A stretch of DNA of 64,000 nt from Taibaiella chishuiensis (GCF_003014535.1 NZ_PYGD01000001.1:1687427-1751426); one strand, 5' to 3'. Shown: positions 33,010 to 43,109, numbered from the stretch's first letter. Numbers and translations: made by a program. The notes: generated by a model from the letters alone, not told the origin.

Positions 33010-35031
33010 TCATCGTAGTAGTGTGACCGTCCCCGATTTTCGGAATCGCTGTTGGGTATTGGCGCAGTTGGCATCGATCTCCCATACATATACACCGAGC
33101 GGGGCGTCTTTGCCATCCACCTTGCCATCCCAGCGGCCGGCCTTGTCTGTGGTGGTGAATACTTCTTTACCCCAACGGTCAAAGATTTTAAAGTAGTTGA
33201 TCTTTACCAGCTGCAGGTTCCAGATGCCGAACCTGTTGGTGCTTTCGTTGCCTGAGCCTGGTGTAAAGGCGTTTGGCAGGTGGATATCGTCGCAGGGAAC
33301 AGTAACCTGTACGGTGTCGATATCGCTGCAACCATCGGTATTCCGGACACGCAGGTAATAAGTAATGTCGTAAGGCGGCTGTGCCTCGCTTACCGGCAGG
33401 TTGGTCGGACGGGTAAAGCCGATTTCCGGGAACCACTCATAAGTGTATTGCGTACCGAGTGTAGTTCCGGGACCGCCCAGTACGGTACGGGAACCATCGG
33501 ATATGATCCGGTCCGGACCTGCATCGGCAACGATCTTGCTTACTTTTACTTCAATCGGGTTCTTAACGATACAATTCACATCGTAGTACGCGGTTACATA
33601 GTAAGTGGTAGTAATGGTCGGATGTACATTTACGAACTGGCCGTAAAGAGTGTCGATATTATAATTCGGAGACCATTTAAAGCTATCGGCTGAGAAGGAC
33701 AGGACGCTGAGCCTTGTCGTGTCGCCCTGGCAAAGCAGTAAGTCGTTGGTCAGGGTGATGGGCGGATGATCGTATACCACGATCTGTTCGCAATCGGTAG
33801 TAACGTTGGGCAAGCCTTCGTTGATCGTCAGGAATATGGTGTATACACCCGGCTCCATCAGTTTGAAGGTTGGGGGCAGGCGTTGTCCTGAAGAAGGGAT
33901 AGAAGCATCGGTACAAGGGTTGAAAAAGACCCTGCTTATCGAGTTGTCGCCGTTTACAGAAAGCATGTATACCGAACCGCTGTCGCGTGCAATACCGGAC
34001 AGTGCCCTGGCTTGTGTAAAGCCCGAGGTATTGCCATGGTTGGTTACTGCAGGCGGGTTGGCGATAGACTGTGCATCCCACTTCAGGGTGATGATGCTGC
34101 TGGTACCATAGTTCAGTACATAACCGTAGTAAGCGTCGCAATCGCGGGTAATGGCAATACCTACCGGCGCTACCACACGGCTGGCGAGGTCGCCCAGGTT
34201 ATCTACATAAGGCGTATTGGACAGGGCGTTACCGAAAGTAATGTGGTTGACGGTGCTGGCGGTGCGGTTGGTAATAAACAGGTGCCAGTTATTCAATTCT
34301 ACAATGCCTGTAATACCGGATACACCAGAGAAGTGACCATCGATATTACCCATATTGCTTACGGTTGGTACATTGCTCAGCGCATTGCCGAAGCTTAACC
34401 GCAGCATTTCATCGGATTTGGTAAAGGAGAAACCATACCATCCGTTCTGATCCTTGGCCAGGAACAGGTGTTTAGGGCCATTGAGCGCACCGCCCATATT
34501 ACCGAGGTTCACTTCGGTAGGCATTGCTTTCAGTCCGTTTGTGAAGGTATAGTGCATCAGGCGGGAGTTGGCGCTATCGGTACCTGCTACGATGAACAGG
34601 TTCCATTTGCCGCCGTCCTGGGCGGCATAGATGCCACGCGGGTTATTTAAAGTAGAGCCTATCTGGGTCACCTGCGAAGGCGCGCCTTCGTACCCGTTCA
34701 GGAAACGCATACGTACCACACCGCCATTGGTGTTGATATGAAAAGAATAGGTTACCCCTTCGTCTTCCGCCAATACGATGCCATTAGTCGCATTCATCGA
34801 TTGCTGGGCCCCCATGTTATTGCCGTTGGGCAATCCGCCGAGGTTGGGCGGACAGAATGTCCAGTTGTAATTTGCTGCGCCTTCAATAATGTCGAACGGG
34901 GCGATCTCATGCCCGGTACATACCGTATCCGGAAGCTTGAACAGGTTCGGATCAGTCTGGGCAAGCACTTTACCTTGGGGAACAATCAAAAGCAGTAATA
35001 ACGAAGCAAGTAATAGTAATCTTTTGCTCAT
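33010..35031 (-). CDS. T9SS type B cargo protein with propeller-like N-half
   Basis: 673 aa. A signal peptide (MSKRLLLLASLLLLLIVPQGKVLAQ) is followed by an Ig-like opening, then a repetitive region (about 100-370) with units such as 'LRLSFGNALSNVPTVSNMGNIDG' (quoted in part) and 'HITFGNALSNTPYVDNLGDL' that look like propeller blades. PKD/Ig-like modules come next and the end is a type B sorting domain (HLPNAFTPGSGNESTNRFGI, FDRWGKEVFTT, GRWDGKVDGK, GVYVWEIDA). The sorting motif has FTPGSGNE where FTPNGDGxND is usual. It is divergent from the S46 peptidase gene. Function unknown. Confidence 0.87.
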   Translation of the reverse strand: MSKRLLLLASLLLLLIVPQGKVLAQTDPNLFKLPDTVCTGHEIAPFDIIEGAANYNWTFCPPNLGGLPNGNNMGAQQSMNATNGIVLAEDEGVTYSFHINTNGGVVRMRFLNGYEGAPSQVTQIGSTLNNPRGIYAAQDGGKWNLFIVAGTDSANSRLMHYTFTNGLKAMPTEVNLGNMGGALNGPKHLFLAKDQNGWYGFSFTKSDEMLRLSFGNALSNVPTVSNMGNIDGHFSGVSGITGIVELNNWHLFITNRTASTVNHITFGNALSNTPYVDNLGDLASRVVAPVGIAITRDCDAYYGYVLNYGTSSIITLKWDAQSIANPPAVTNHGNTSGFTQARALSGIARDSGSVYMLSVNGDNSISRVFFNPCTDASIPSSGQRLPPTFKLMEPGVYTIFLTINEGLPNVTTDCEQIVVYDHPPITLTNDLLLCQGDTTRLSVLSFSADSFKWSPNYNIDTLYGQFVNVHPTITTTYYVTAYYDVNCIVKNPIEVKVSKIVADAGPDRIISDGSRTVLGGPGTTLGTQYTYEWFPEIGFTRPTNLPVSEAQPPYDITYYLRVRNTDGCSDIDTVQVTVPCDDIHLPNAFTPGSGNESTNRFGIWNLQLVKINYFKIFDRWGKEVFTTTDKAGRWDGKVDGKDAPLGVYVWEIDANCANTQQRFRKSGTVTLLR

Positions 35032-35179
35032 ACTTGAATTTATGAAATCGTATTGTTTATTTATGGGGCACTGTCACTTTGCCGGAAGCAGCGTTTCCCG
35101 AAAAGTTTGGCTAATGTAATATTTTATTGGAAAAATCTGCAAACAATTATTATTTTTATTTCCAAATTCAAAGAGAAAC

Positions 35180-37339
35180 ATGCCGAAACGTACTTACCGA
35201 AAAGTAATATTAATGACTACCCTTGCAGGCTGCACAGCGCTGAGCGGATTTGCCCGCGAAGGCATGTGGCAACCTTCCAAGCTTAAAAGACAGGAAAGTG
35301 ATATGCAGAAGTTGGGGCTTAAAATCCCCGTAGAAGATTTATACAACGACCAGGGAACAGGACTCAATAATGCAGTGGTCCTGTTCGGCCAGGGTTGTAC
35401 CGGCGAAATGGTTTCTGCTAAAGGATTACTGTTTACCAATCACCACTGTGCCTACAGCCATGCGCAGGCACTGAGCACCCCGCAGAAAAACTATCTCGTA
35501 GACGGGTTCTGGGCACGCAACCAGCAGGAAGAGCTGCCTTGCCCGGGGCTTAAGGTAACCTTCGTACGCCGTACGGAAGATGTGACGGAGCACGTGCTCG
35601 AGCACATTACCGATTCCATGCCCGAGGCATTGCGCAATAAAAAGATAAGCGAACGCATCGCCAGTCTGCAGACGGCGTATAAAAAATTACAGGGACTCGA
35701 CGCAGAGATAAAACCTTACTACAATGGCAACCAGTATTGGGTAACGCTCAGCGAAACCTTCTCCGATGTACGCCTGGTGGGCTTCCCACCCAACGGCATC
35801 GGTAAGTTCGGCGCAGATACCGATAACTGGATGTGGCCCCGCAATACCGGCGACTTCGCCGTGTTCCGCATCTATGCCAGCGCCAACAATAAACCTGCCG
35901 ATTACAGTACTGCCAACGTACCTTATAAACCCCAAAAATTCTTCCCGATCAATACCGCCGGGTACAGCGAAGGCGACTTTTCCATGGTATATGGCTTTCC
36001 TTATCAAACGCAGGAATACCTGAGCTCTTACCAGGTTAACCAGGTACAGTATATCTCAGACCCCATCCGTATCGAAGCCCGGGATAAAAGGCTGAATGCA
36101 TGGGATAAGGAAATGCGCGCCAGGCCCGACGTATTCCTGAAGTATGCCGCCAAACAATCGCAGCTCAGCAACGGTTTCAAAAAATGGAAAGGCGAAGTGC
36201 TGGGCCTCGAAACCAATGATGTGATCGCGAAAAAACAAAGTTATGAAAAGAGCTTCCAGGAAGCTGCCGGGATGAGTGCCGATTCAAGCGATAAATTATT
36301 GCTGACCCGTATCCAGGCCACGGTTTTGGGTAGCGACAATGCCCTGATCGCATCCGAGTACACCCGCGAAACCGTATTGGGCGTTGAAGCCATAGCCCAG
36401 GCCGCTCAATTAAATAAGGTGCTGGCATTGTACCGTTCCGGGCCTGTTACCGCAGCGGTGCAGGACAGCCTGTCGAAAATAAGGACCGCGCTCGAAACTT
36501 TTTATAAAGACTACGATGCGGCTACCGACCAGAAAGTATTTGATGTGCTGATGCCTTTGTATATGCAGCAGGGCGAGCAGGTAGTGGCGCCGCAGATGAA
36601 GTCGCTGATGACAAACTCGGGTAATAACTATGCTTCCTGGTCGAAGAATATTTATAACCATGCCTATACCGCCAGCCCGGAGCTTGTGTTCCAGCTGCTG
36701 GACCGTGCCAGCCGTGCCGATACCACGGCGATCAAAGCGGATCCGGCCTTCCAGGTTTATCATGCGGTAACGGCCTTCCAGAACGAGAAAATAACACCGG
36801 TACTGAAAAAGTACACGGAGCGTATTGCCCCGCTCAACCGGTTATATATGAAACGCCAGATGGAATACCTGAACAGTGGAAAGGCCTTTTATCCCGATGC
36901 CAACCAGACCCTGAGGCTTACCTATGGCAAGGTGCAGGGTATTAAACTGGAAAACAGCGACCGCTTCCAGACCACGCTCGACGACCTGATACCAAGACAT
37001 AACCCCGCGGTGGAAGAGTTTAATATTCCCCAGGGATTGCGTAACCTTTACCAGGCCCGGAACTACGGCCGCTGGGCGGTAAATGGTACCGTACCGGTCA
37101 ATTTTACAGGCAGCAACCATACGAGCGGCGGCAACTCCGGCAGCCCGGTACTGAATGCTAAAGGACAACTGATCGGTATCAATTTCGACCGGATCTGGCA
37201 GGGTACCATGAGCGATATCTATTACGATCCGTCGCTGTGCCGCAATGTGGCCGTCGATATCCGGTATGTACTCTTCATTATCGAGAAATTCGGAAATGCA
37301 GGCTGGTTGTTAAACGAAATGAAATTGACTGCCAAGTGA
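35180..37339 (+). CDS. S46 family dipeptidyl-peptidase (DPP11-like)
   Basis: 719 aa periplasmic serine exopeptidase with a short signal peptide ([17 protein letters not shown]). The triad is visible: His88/89 in [14 protein letters not shown], Asp in [17 protein letters not shown], and Ser653 in [12 protein letters not shown]. Arg671 in [10 protein letters not shown] is at the position that in the Porphyromonas enzymes distinguishes DPP11 (Arg, prefers P1 Asp/Glu) from DPP7 (Gly, prefers hydrophobic P1), so acidic specificity is inferred. Length matches the family (about 700-720). It likely trims peptides for uptake as a carbon and nitrogen source. A terminator follows at 37381. Confidence 0.92.
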   Translation: MPKRTYRKVILMTTLAGCTALSGFAREGMWQPSKLKRQESDMQKLGLKIPVEDLYNDQGTGLNNAVVLFGQGCTGEMVSAKGLLFTNHHCAYSHAQALSTPQKNYLVDGFWARNQQEELPCPGLKVTFVRRTEDVTEHVLEHITDSMPEALRNKKISERIASLQTAYKKLQGLDAEIKPYYNGNQYWVTLSETFSDVRLVGFPPNGIGKFGADTDNWMWPRNTGDFAVFRIYASANNKPADYSTANVPYKPQKFFPINTAGYSEGDFSMVYGFPYQTQEYLSSYQVNQVQYISDPIRIEARDKRLNAWDKEMRARPDVFLKYAAKQSQLSNGFKKWKGEVLGLETNDVIAKKQSYEKSFQEAAGMSADSSDKLLLTRIQATVLGSDNALIASEYTRETVLGVEAIAQAAQLNKVLALYRSGPVTAAVQDSLSKIRTALETFYKDYDAATDQKVFDVLMPLYMQQGEQVVAPQMKSLMTNSGNNYASWSKNIYNHAYTASPELVFQLLDRASRADTTAIKADPAFQVYHAVTAFQNEKITPVLKKYTERIAPLNRLYMKRQMEYLNSGKAFYPDANQTLRLTYGKVQGIKLENSDRFQTTLDDLIPRHNPAVEEFNIPQGLRNLYQARNYGRWAVNGTVPVNFTGSNHTSGGNSGSPVLNAKGQLIGINFDRIWQGTMSDIYYDPSLCRNVAVDIRYVLFIIEKFGNAGWLLNEMKLTAK

Positions 37340-37380
37340 TTATTTCCAGGTAAAACTTTACGACATTTGCACGGTTACCA

Positions 37381-37413
37381 GGGGCCGTTCTGCTCCGCAG
37401 AACGGCCCCTTTA
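37381..37413 (+). terminator. terminator after the S46 peptidase gene
   Basis: A 13-bp stem GGGGCCGTTCTGC (37381-37393) with GCAGAACGGCCCC (37397-37409), a 3-nt loop, then TTTA. Confidence 0.75.
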
Positions 37414-37451
37414 TAATTCCTATTCCCCGATCGCTAAAAATTGTCTTATCC

Positions 37452-38189
37452 TTGAAAAAGATTGCTCTTATTCCCGCCCGCTACGCAGCTACCCGCTTCC
37501 CCGGAAAACTGATGCAGCGGCTCGGAGATAAAACCGTTATCCTGCATACCTACGAATCGACCCTGCACACCGGTTTGTTTGACGAAGTAGCCGTAGTGTG
37601 CGACAGCGAGATCATTTATAACGAAATAACCGGTAATGGCGGAAAGGCGATCATGAGTCTCAAAGAACATGAATGCGGCACCGACCGGATCGCGGAAGCC
37701 GTGCTGGGCCTGCCCGACGCCGACATCGTCGTGAATGTACAGGGCGACGAGCCCTTTACCCGTAAGGAGCCGCTCGAAAAACTGCTCCGGGTATTTGAAG
37801 GCGAGGCCGGGGCTTCGGTACAGGTGGCTTCGCTTATGCAGGAGTTGCATGATCCCGAACTGGTGGCCGATCCGAATTATGTGAAAGTGGCTGTGGACAA
37901 GCAGTTCAACGCCTTATTCTTTTCCCGTTCCGTAATTCCTTACCTGCGCGACCAGAACGTACAACCCGTTTATTACGAACATATCGGGATTTACGCCTTC
38001 CGGAGGCAAACCCTGCTCGACTTTACCCAAATGCCGGTAAGCCCGCTCGAAGCCGCCGAAAAAATAGAATGCCTGCGTTATCTCGAAAACGGCATCCGTA
38101 TGAAAATGGTGCCGACCAGTTATATGGGTGTAGAGATCGATACGCCCGAAGATCTCGTAAAAGCAGAACGTTATATGCAGGGGCAATAA
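37452..38189 (+). CDS. kdsB: 3-deoxy-manno-octulosonate cytidylyltransferase (KdsB)
   Basis: 245 aa. The start is TTG 37452; the protein begins [20 protein letters not shown], the nucleotide-binding loop of the family, leaving no room for a later start. Other hallmarks are [18 protein letters not shown] and a C-terminal [14 protein letters not shown]. It activates Kdo, or the 8-amino derivative Kdo8N, as the CMP-sugar for lipid A core assembly in the cytoplasm. The next gene, 49 bp away, is kdnB-like, as in Shewanella where KdsB acts on Kdo8N, so the true substrate here may be Kdo8N. Confidence 0.93.
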   Translation: MKKIALIPARYAATRFPGKLMQRLGDKTVILHTYESTLHTGLFDEVAVVCDSEIIYNEITGNGGKAIMSLKEHECGTDRIAEAVLGLPDADIVVNVQGDEPFTRKEPLEKLLRVFEGEAGASVQVASLMQELHDPELVADPNYVKVAVDKQFNALFFSRSVIPYLRDQNVQPVYYEHIGIYAFRRQTLLDFTQMPVSPLEAAEKIECLRYLENGIRMKMVPTSYMGVEIDTPEDLVKAERYMQGQ

Positions 38190-38238
38190 CACCGGCAACG
38201 AGATTCTAAAAACATTAATTTATTTAATAAAGCATAGC

Positions 38239-39315
38239 ATGAGTTTCAGAAATTTTAAAATGGTGGATTACGTCGTGTACGGACGTGGCGCCTTCAATCA
38301 ACTCGATGAAATACTGGCCCCCAGGCGCAAAGGCGAGGCCCCGATGATCTTTTTTGTAGACCAGTACTTCGAACATAATAGTACCTTCCTGGCCCGTGTA
38401 CCCCTGCGGGGAAAAGATAAAGTGGTGATTATCGATGTTACCCACGAGCCCAAAACAACTTATGTAGACCAGCTGCGCGACGAGCTGACAGCCGAATTCG
38501 GCACAGTAAGCGGTATTATCGGTATCGGTGGCGGCAGCGTGATGGATATGGCCAAGGCCGTATCGCTGATGATGACCAACCCGGGTTCTTCGGCCGACTA
38601 CCAGGGCTGGGATCTGGTTAAACAAGCCGGCGTATACAAAGCCGGTATACCCACCATTTCGGGAACCGGCGCAGAGGTAAGCCGTACCACCGTCTTGACC
38701 GGGCCTGTACGCAAACTGGGTATGAACTCCGATTTTACCCCTTTCGACCAGATCGTGCTCGATCCCGAACTGATCAGTACCGTGCCCGCGCAGCAACGCT
38801 TCTATACCGCTATGGATTGTTTTATCCACTGTGTGGAATCGCTTACCGGCACCTACCTCAATACCTTTAGCCAGTCGTATGGCGAAAAAGCCCAGGACCT
38901 CTGCGAGGAGATCTTCCTGCACCAGTCGGCCTGGAGCCCCGAGTCGGACGAAAAACTGATGATGGCTTCCTATGCCGGTGGTATGAGTATCGCCTACTCG
39001 CAGGTAGGGGTAGCCCATGCGGTGAGTTATGGCCTGTCGTACCTGCTGGGTACCAAACATGGTATCGGTAACTGTATCGTATTCGATAAGCTCGAGGAAT
39101 TTTATCCCGAAGGTGTGGTCAAGTTTAAGAAAATGGTCGACCTGCACCGGATCGAAATTCCCCAGGGCATCACCAAAGGCCTGAGCGATGCGGATTTCGA
39201 AAAAATGATGGACGTGTCTATGGGACTGGCCCCGCTCTGGGAAAATGCATTGGGTAAAAACTGGCAGGAACAGATGACCCGTGAGCGTTTGCGGGCTTTA
39301 TATGAAAGACTGTAA
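38239..39315 (+). CDS. kdnB: iron-containing alcohol dehydrogenase family, KdnB-like Kdo 8-oxidase
   Basis: 358 aa, close to the length I recall for Shewanella KdnB. The NAD-binding GIGGGSVMDMAKA, the metal-site region (AMDCFIHCVESLTG, VGVAHAVSYGLSYLLGTKHGIGNC) and a Kdn-type opening (FKMVDYVVYGRGAFNQL) are seen. KdnB oxidises the C8 hydroxyl of Kdo to an aldehyde, which the PLP enzyme KdnA then aminates to give Kdo8N. Position directly after kdsB supports this specific call over a general alcohol dehydrogenase. No kdnA follows here: the next gene is unrelated and on the other strand. Confidence 0.78.
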   Translation: MSFRNFKMVDYVVYGRGAFNQLDEILAPRRKGEAPMIFFVDQYFEHNSTFLARVPLRGKDKVVIIDVTHEPKTTYVDQLRDELTAEFGTVSGIIGIGGGSVMDMAKAVSLMMTNPGSSADYQGWDLVKQAGVYKAGIPTISGTGAEVSRTTVLTGPVRKLGMNSDFTPFDQIVLDPELISTVPAQQRFYTAMDCFIHCVESLTGTYLNTFSQSYGEKAQDLCEEIFLHQSAWSPESDEKLMMASYAGGMSIAYSQVGVAHAVSYGLSYLLGTKHGIGNCIVFDKLEEFYPEGVVKFKKMVDLHRIEIPQGITKGLSDADFEKMMDVSMGLAPLWENALGKNWQEQMTRERLRALYERL

Positions 39316-39338
39316 TCCTTTTCCGGGAAAAGTAATAA

Positions 39339-39369
39339 CGCCGGGTCCGCAGGGACCCGGTTTTTTTTG
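39339..39369 (+). terminator. terminator after kdnB
   Basis: An 8-bp stem CCGGGTCC (39341-39348) / GGACCCGG (39353-39360), loop GCAG, followed by eight T residues. Confidence 0.85.
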
Positions 39370-39819
39370 TTAAAACACGGCTTCTATAATGTATTCGGTA
39401 TTCCGGAAGCGGAAAGTGTCGCCGCTGTTTTTGCCCATCAGTACCAGGCCTAGCGGTGCTGCGGGCGACAGGGCAAATACCTGGACCCCGTCTACCACCA
39501 GCTTGCCCAGGGCTACGCCCGGAAATAAGTAGCCCTGCGACGTTAATACCAGGCTGCCGGCAATAATAGCGCCGGTATAGGCGTTAATGTCGATATGGGC
39601 CAGCGCTGCCTGTTGTTCCGATAGGGTAGCGAGCTGCCGGCCCAGGTTTTCCTGTTCGATATGGATCATGGCGCGGCCGGTTTCGTACTTATCACCGGCG
39701 GTACTTTTGGTTTCCGATTGCAGGCCGGTGCTTAGCTCTTCCATCGCCGCCCTCAGGGTCCCGATCCGGGATGCTACCCAATTAATATAGCCTTCATATA
39801 CCTTTTGCCGGAAGTTCAT
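39370..39819 (-). CDS. GreA/GreB-like C-domain protein with coiled-coil N-terminus
   Basis: 149 aa. The first 75 residues are helical and charged, with the segment SETKSTAGDKYETGRAMIHI, the type seen in GreA-related Bacteroidota proteins. The C-terminus ALSPAAPLGLVLMGKNSGDTFRFRN (quoted in part) matches the GreA/GreB FKBP-like pattern 'SP.APLG.AL.GK..GD.v'. It is too short and different for bona fide GreA. A role near RNA polymerase is possible but not shown. Some databases label this family '3-oxoacyl-ACP synthase', which the sequence does not support. Confidence 0.65.
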   Translation of the reverse strand: MNFRQKVYEGYINWVASRIGTLRAAMEELSTGLQSETKSTAGDKYETGRAMIHIEQENLGRQLATLSEQQAALAHIDINAYTGAIIAGSLVLTSQGYLFPGVALGKLVVDGVQVFALSPAAPLGLVLMGKNSGDTFRFRNTEYIIEAVF

Positions 39820-40016
39820 GAGTTTGAATTAGTGGTTAATAACAATTTATTTGTTAACAGTAATTAACATTGTGAGGGGTTGAAAATTTGCCAATTTTTA
39901 CCTTAAAATTCGATAACTTTACTACCTCCTGTTTCGGGGCTGCCTTTCTATTGTGTAGGGTAGCTTTGGTTTTCCGGGAGGAAATTATCTCCAATATTCT
40001 AAACTAAATCAAAAAA

Positions 40017-41471
40017 ATGCAAAAAAAATCTCTCGGCATCGCGTTACTGATGTCTTGCAGCCTCGGAGCTTTTGCAAGTCCGGTTAGTGTTCAGACGGCT
40101 CAGAAGGTAGCAGAAAATTTCATGTCAAAAAAGGTAGCGGCTGCTGCGGGTTTAAACCTCCAGTTGTCCAAAACCTACACTGCTTTAGGTACTTCAGGTC
40201 AGGCTTCTCTTTATATTTTCGATGTGAATAACGGTTCAGGCTTTGTGATCGTGTCAGGAGATGATGCCGTTACCCCGGTTCTGGGTTATTCTGCAGAAAA
40301 TAAATTCCCTGTTGCAGTTTCCAACAGCGAAGTAAATTACTGGATGGATGGTTATAACGAACAGATCTCTGCAGTGATCGACCACCAGGTTGCCGCTACA
40401 ACTGCGGTTGCATCCGATTGGAACAAACTGATCACCAATACCGGTAGCGATGAAGCAAGGGGTACTGATGTAGAGCCGTTAGTGCGTACCAAATGGAACC
40501 AGGACGGAAACGGTTACGAAGACCTTTGCCCGCCCAACACACCAACCGGTTGCGTAGCTACGGCTATGGCCCAGATCATGAAATTCTGGAATCATCCGAG
40601 CGTAGGTGTAGGTAACCACAGCTATACCGCACCGGCTCCGATCAATGCCGTACAGACAGCCGATTTCGCCAATACCACTTATATGTGGGCCAATATGCCG
40701 AACGAGCTCACCACCAATTCAAACAGTGCCCAGCGTGGCGCAGTAGCTACCCTTATGTTCCATTGCGGTGTGAGCGTAAACATGAGCTACAACTATGCAA
40801 GCGCCGGTGGTAGCGGTTCTTACGTTATCTCTTCAGGCAGCCCTATGCAGAACTGCTCTGAGTATGCACTGAAAACGTACTTCCAATACAGCACCGATAT
40901 CAAAGGTCTTGCCCGTAGCCAGTATGCCAACAAAGATGCAGAGTGGATCGCGCTGCTGAAAACAGAACTCGACGGCGGACGTCCTATCCTGTATACCGGT
41001 TTCGGTTCCGGTGGTGGTCACGCATTCGTATTCGACGGTTATGATGGTATCAACAGGTTCCACATCAACTGGGGCTGGGGTGGTTCTTCAGACGGTTACT
41101 TTATCGTGAATAACCTTGCTCCGAGCGTTTTAGGTACAGGCGGTGGCGCCGGTAACTTCAACAGCGGCCAGCAGGCACTTACTAAAATCATGCCGAACAA
41201 CGTTACCAAAATCGTAAACGTAGAAGGTGCGGATAAGATCAATGCCTATCCTGTACCCGCTTCCGATAAACTGAACATCGATCTGAGCCGTTTCGAAGGT
41301 AAAGTTACCGCTATCCAGCTGTACAATATCCAGGGCCAGAAAGTACTGAGCCAGGAAGTAAAAGGCGCACAGGCAGTAATGCCGGTAAGCCAGGTAGCCC
41401 AGGGCATGTACCTGCTGCACCTGCAGTCTGATAAAGGAACTATCATCCGCAAAGTATCTGTTGTAAAATAA
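40017..41471 (+). CDS. C10 family cysteine peptidase (streptopain-like) with T9SS type A domain
   Basis: 484 aa secreted zymogen. A signal peptide (SLGIALLMSCSLGAFA) is followed by an Spi/pro-domain (about 22-150; VQTAQKVAENFMSKK ... GSGFVIVSGDDAVTPVLGYS, quoted in parts). The peptidase domain (about 155-395) has nucleophile Cys179 in PTGCVATAMAQIMKFW and His335 in GGGHAFVFDGYDG, with the HINWGWGGSSDGYF block that carries the conserved Trp. A type A sorting domain ends it (INAYPVPASDKLNIDLSRF, GMYLLHLQSDKGTIIRKVSV). The stop overlaps the next gene's ATG (TAATG), coupling the two. Confidence 0.93.
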   Translation: MQKKSLGIALLMSCSLGAFASPVSVQTAQKVAENFMSKKVAAAAGLNLQLSKTYTALGTSGQASLYIFDVNNGSGFVIVSGDDAVTPVLGYSAENKFPVAVSNSEVNYWMDGYNEQISAVIDHQVAATTAVASDWNKLITNTGSDEARGTDVEPLVRTKWNQDGNGYEDLCPPNTPTGCVATAMAQIMKFWNHPSVGVGNHSYTAPAPINAVQTADFANTTYMWANMPNELTTNSNSAQRGAVATLMFHCGVSVNMSYNYASAGGSGSYVISSGSPMQNCSEYALKTYFQYSTDIKGLARSQYANKDAEWIALLKTELDGGRPILYTGFGSGGGHAFVFDGYDGINRFHINWGWGGSSDGYFIVNNLAPSVLGTGGGAGNFNSGQQALTKIMPNNVTKIVNVEGADKINAYPVPASDKLNIDLSRFEGKVTAIQLYNIQGQKVLSQEVKGAQAVMPVSQVAQGMYLLHLQSDKGTIIRKVSVVK

Positions 41472-41962
41472 TGCAGAAAAAATATCTTACTTTATTGACT
41501 TGTCTGAATGTTGCCGGAATCTTTTCCGGCAACATTTGTTTCGGGCAAAGCCCCGCGCCCAACCCGGCCCCCCATGTGCTGGTATACAAGATGCGCAAGG
41601 ATTACAGTAAACAGGTACCGGTTATCCTGTCGGCCGATAAAAAGGAAATTGTTTCCTATCCCGACCCGGTAGACCTCGGATCCGGTATGGAGCCTGTAAA
41701 ACTTAAAGGCAACTACTGGCTCGATAACCGGGGTATAGGCGCCGATGTGGCGTTCCTGAAGCTGACTTATAAACAATATGCGGCGCTGAAGAAAGCACCT
41801 TCTGAGGCCGAACTTAAAGGCATGATCCTGGATGCCAGCCCCTTGAAAGAGCTTTGCGACTGCGGTCCTAAATCGGCATTCAAACAGGCGCCGGCACAGC
41901 AGCTCAATACCTGGATTACCTCCGGTAAATTGCGCAGGCATTGTAAAACGATACGTAAATAA
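41471..41962 (+). CDS. secreted small protein translationally coupled to the C10 peptidase
   Basis: 163 aa. The start codon shares one base with the peptidase stop. A signal peptide (LTLLTCLNVAGIFSGNICFGQ) is followed by a compact domain: HVLVYKMRKDYSKQVPVIL, EIVSYPDPVDL, GNYWLDNRGIGADVAFLKLTY and a Cys-containing LKELCDCGPKSAF end. I do not recognise a named family. Genes of C10 peptidases in Bacteroides and Streptococcus are often coupled to genes for small inhibitors, so an inhibitor or accessory role is a reasonable guess but unproven by sequence. Confidence 0.8.
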   Translation: MQKKYLTLLTCLNVAGIFSGNICFGQSPAPNPAPHVLVYKMRKDYSKQVPVILSADKKEIVSYPDPVDLGSGMEPVKLKGNYWLDNRGIGADVAFLKLTYKQYAALKKAPSEAELKGMILDASPLKELCDCGPKSAFKQAPAQQLNTWITSGKLRRHCKTIRK

Positions 41963-41980
41963 CAACGATAAGAAATGCTC

Positions 41981-42016
41981 AAAGAGGATGCCCTTTACAG
42001 GTGCATCCTCTTTTTT
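41981..42016. terminator. terminator after the C10 operon
   Basis: An 11-bp stem AAAGAGGATGC (41981-41991) / GCATCCTCTTT (42003-42013) followed by T residues; usable from both strands, as the next gene converges. Confidence 0.85.
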
Positions 42017-43097
42017 ATTGGAAGGCTTCGCGGATAGCGTTCATATCGGTGATGCTGAAACGGCGCAAGGCAAAGCTGTCGAGGTGGAAATAGGCCAGGC
42101 GGAAGGCACTGTCGTTTATCCTGGGCCGGATATAGGACGCGATATCCAGCAGCATGTCGCGGTCGGGATGTTCGAAGCGGATCTCGGTGCCGGGCTTAAA
42201 GCTATAACCGGCCGCCTCTACCGGTTTGGGCACCAGGTACAGGTCGCCTTTGATACGTACCAGGTCGCCCTTTTTAAAATCGTCTTCCGATACATTATAA
42301 ACCAGCCCGCCGAAGTTTTGCCGTATAAAAAGTACGCCCCAATGATAGAAGGGCAGGGCTACATCGAGCGGCAGAGGGTACTGGCCTATATTTTTCATAT
42401 AGTCTTTGGCATCCTTCAGGTCGAGAATGGAGTTGGCCGGACCGTATTTTTTCAGGTTGCCCATGTTATAGACCATCAGCAAACCCCGGTCTACCGGCGG
42501 AATACCGCTGCTGGCCGTGTACTTAACCTGGTGCATCCTTATCGTACAGGACATCTTTTTGTCCTGCACAAATGCCTGTGCTTTGATCTGGCGTAGCAGG
42601 GCAAAATAAAGGTCTGCCCGTTGCTTCGTCCAGTCGCAATCGATCTGGATCTCCGGGGGCTTTATCTGCAGGCCTTTGCAGAGTTCGGCCATCAGTTGTG
42701 TGATCCGCGATGCCAGTACGGGCAGGTCTTTTTCCTGCAGCCGGGCAAGGCAGCGTTGGGTAATAAATACCACCGGGATGCAGGTAAGCGTGGTATCCTG
42801 TACGGGTGAGGGCTGCAGGAGGCCTACCGGGCGGGGCTGCTGCTGCCGTTCATCCCAATCCACATCGAACAGGCGTATGTAAAGCGTTTTACTGCCGGTT
42901 TGCTGCAAGGTACGTTGTTCGTATCCGCCCATGCGGAAATTGGTTTTCCAGTAATAGAATGCAGGTTCAACGGCATTTTTCCGTTTAGGTCCGCAGCCGG
43001 CGGCGGTCCATAACAGGAAAAAGCCCGGAATCCATAACAGTATCCGGGCTTTATGCAGTAAACGTGCTGCAATCGTCAGGTGTTTTCCTGAGAACAT
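42015..43097 (-). CDS. putative lipoprotein with TIM-barrel-like region
   Basis: 360 aa. A long N-terminal hydrophobic segment ends in a lipobox-like WTAAGC, so it is probably a lipoprotein. The middle part has PPEIQIDCDWTKQRADLYFALLRQIKA (quoted in part) and 'VVFITQRCLARLQEKDLPVLASRI', a pattern like glycosidase-type barrels of DUF3142-like proteins (a strand ending in IDxDW, then helix). No other hallmark is visible and I cannot name a function. It is encoded just downstream of the carB half gene on the same strand (12-bp gap). Confidence 0.72.
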   Translation of the reverse strand: MFSGKHLTIAARLLHKARILLWIPGFFLLWTAAGCGPKRKNAVEPAFYYWKTNFRMGGYEQRTLQQTGSKTLYIRLFDVDWDERQQQPRPVGLLQPSPVQDTTLTCIPVVFITQRCLARLQEKDLPVLASRITQLMAELCKGLQIKPPEIQIDCDWTKQRADLYFALLRQIKAQAFVQDKKMSCTIRMHQVKYTASSGIPPVDRGLLMVYNMGNLKKYGPANSILDLKDAKDYMKNIGQYPLPLDVALPFYHWGVLFIRQNFGGLVYNVSEDDFKKGDLVRIKGDLYLVPKPVEAAGYSFKPGTEIRFEHPDRDMLLDIASYIRPRINDSAFRLAYFHLDSFALRRFSITDMNAIREAFQ

Positions 43098-43109
43098 AAC
43101 AACAGGTTA

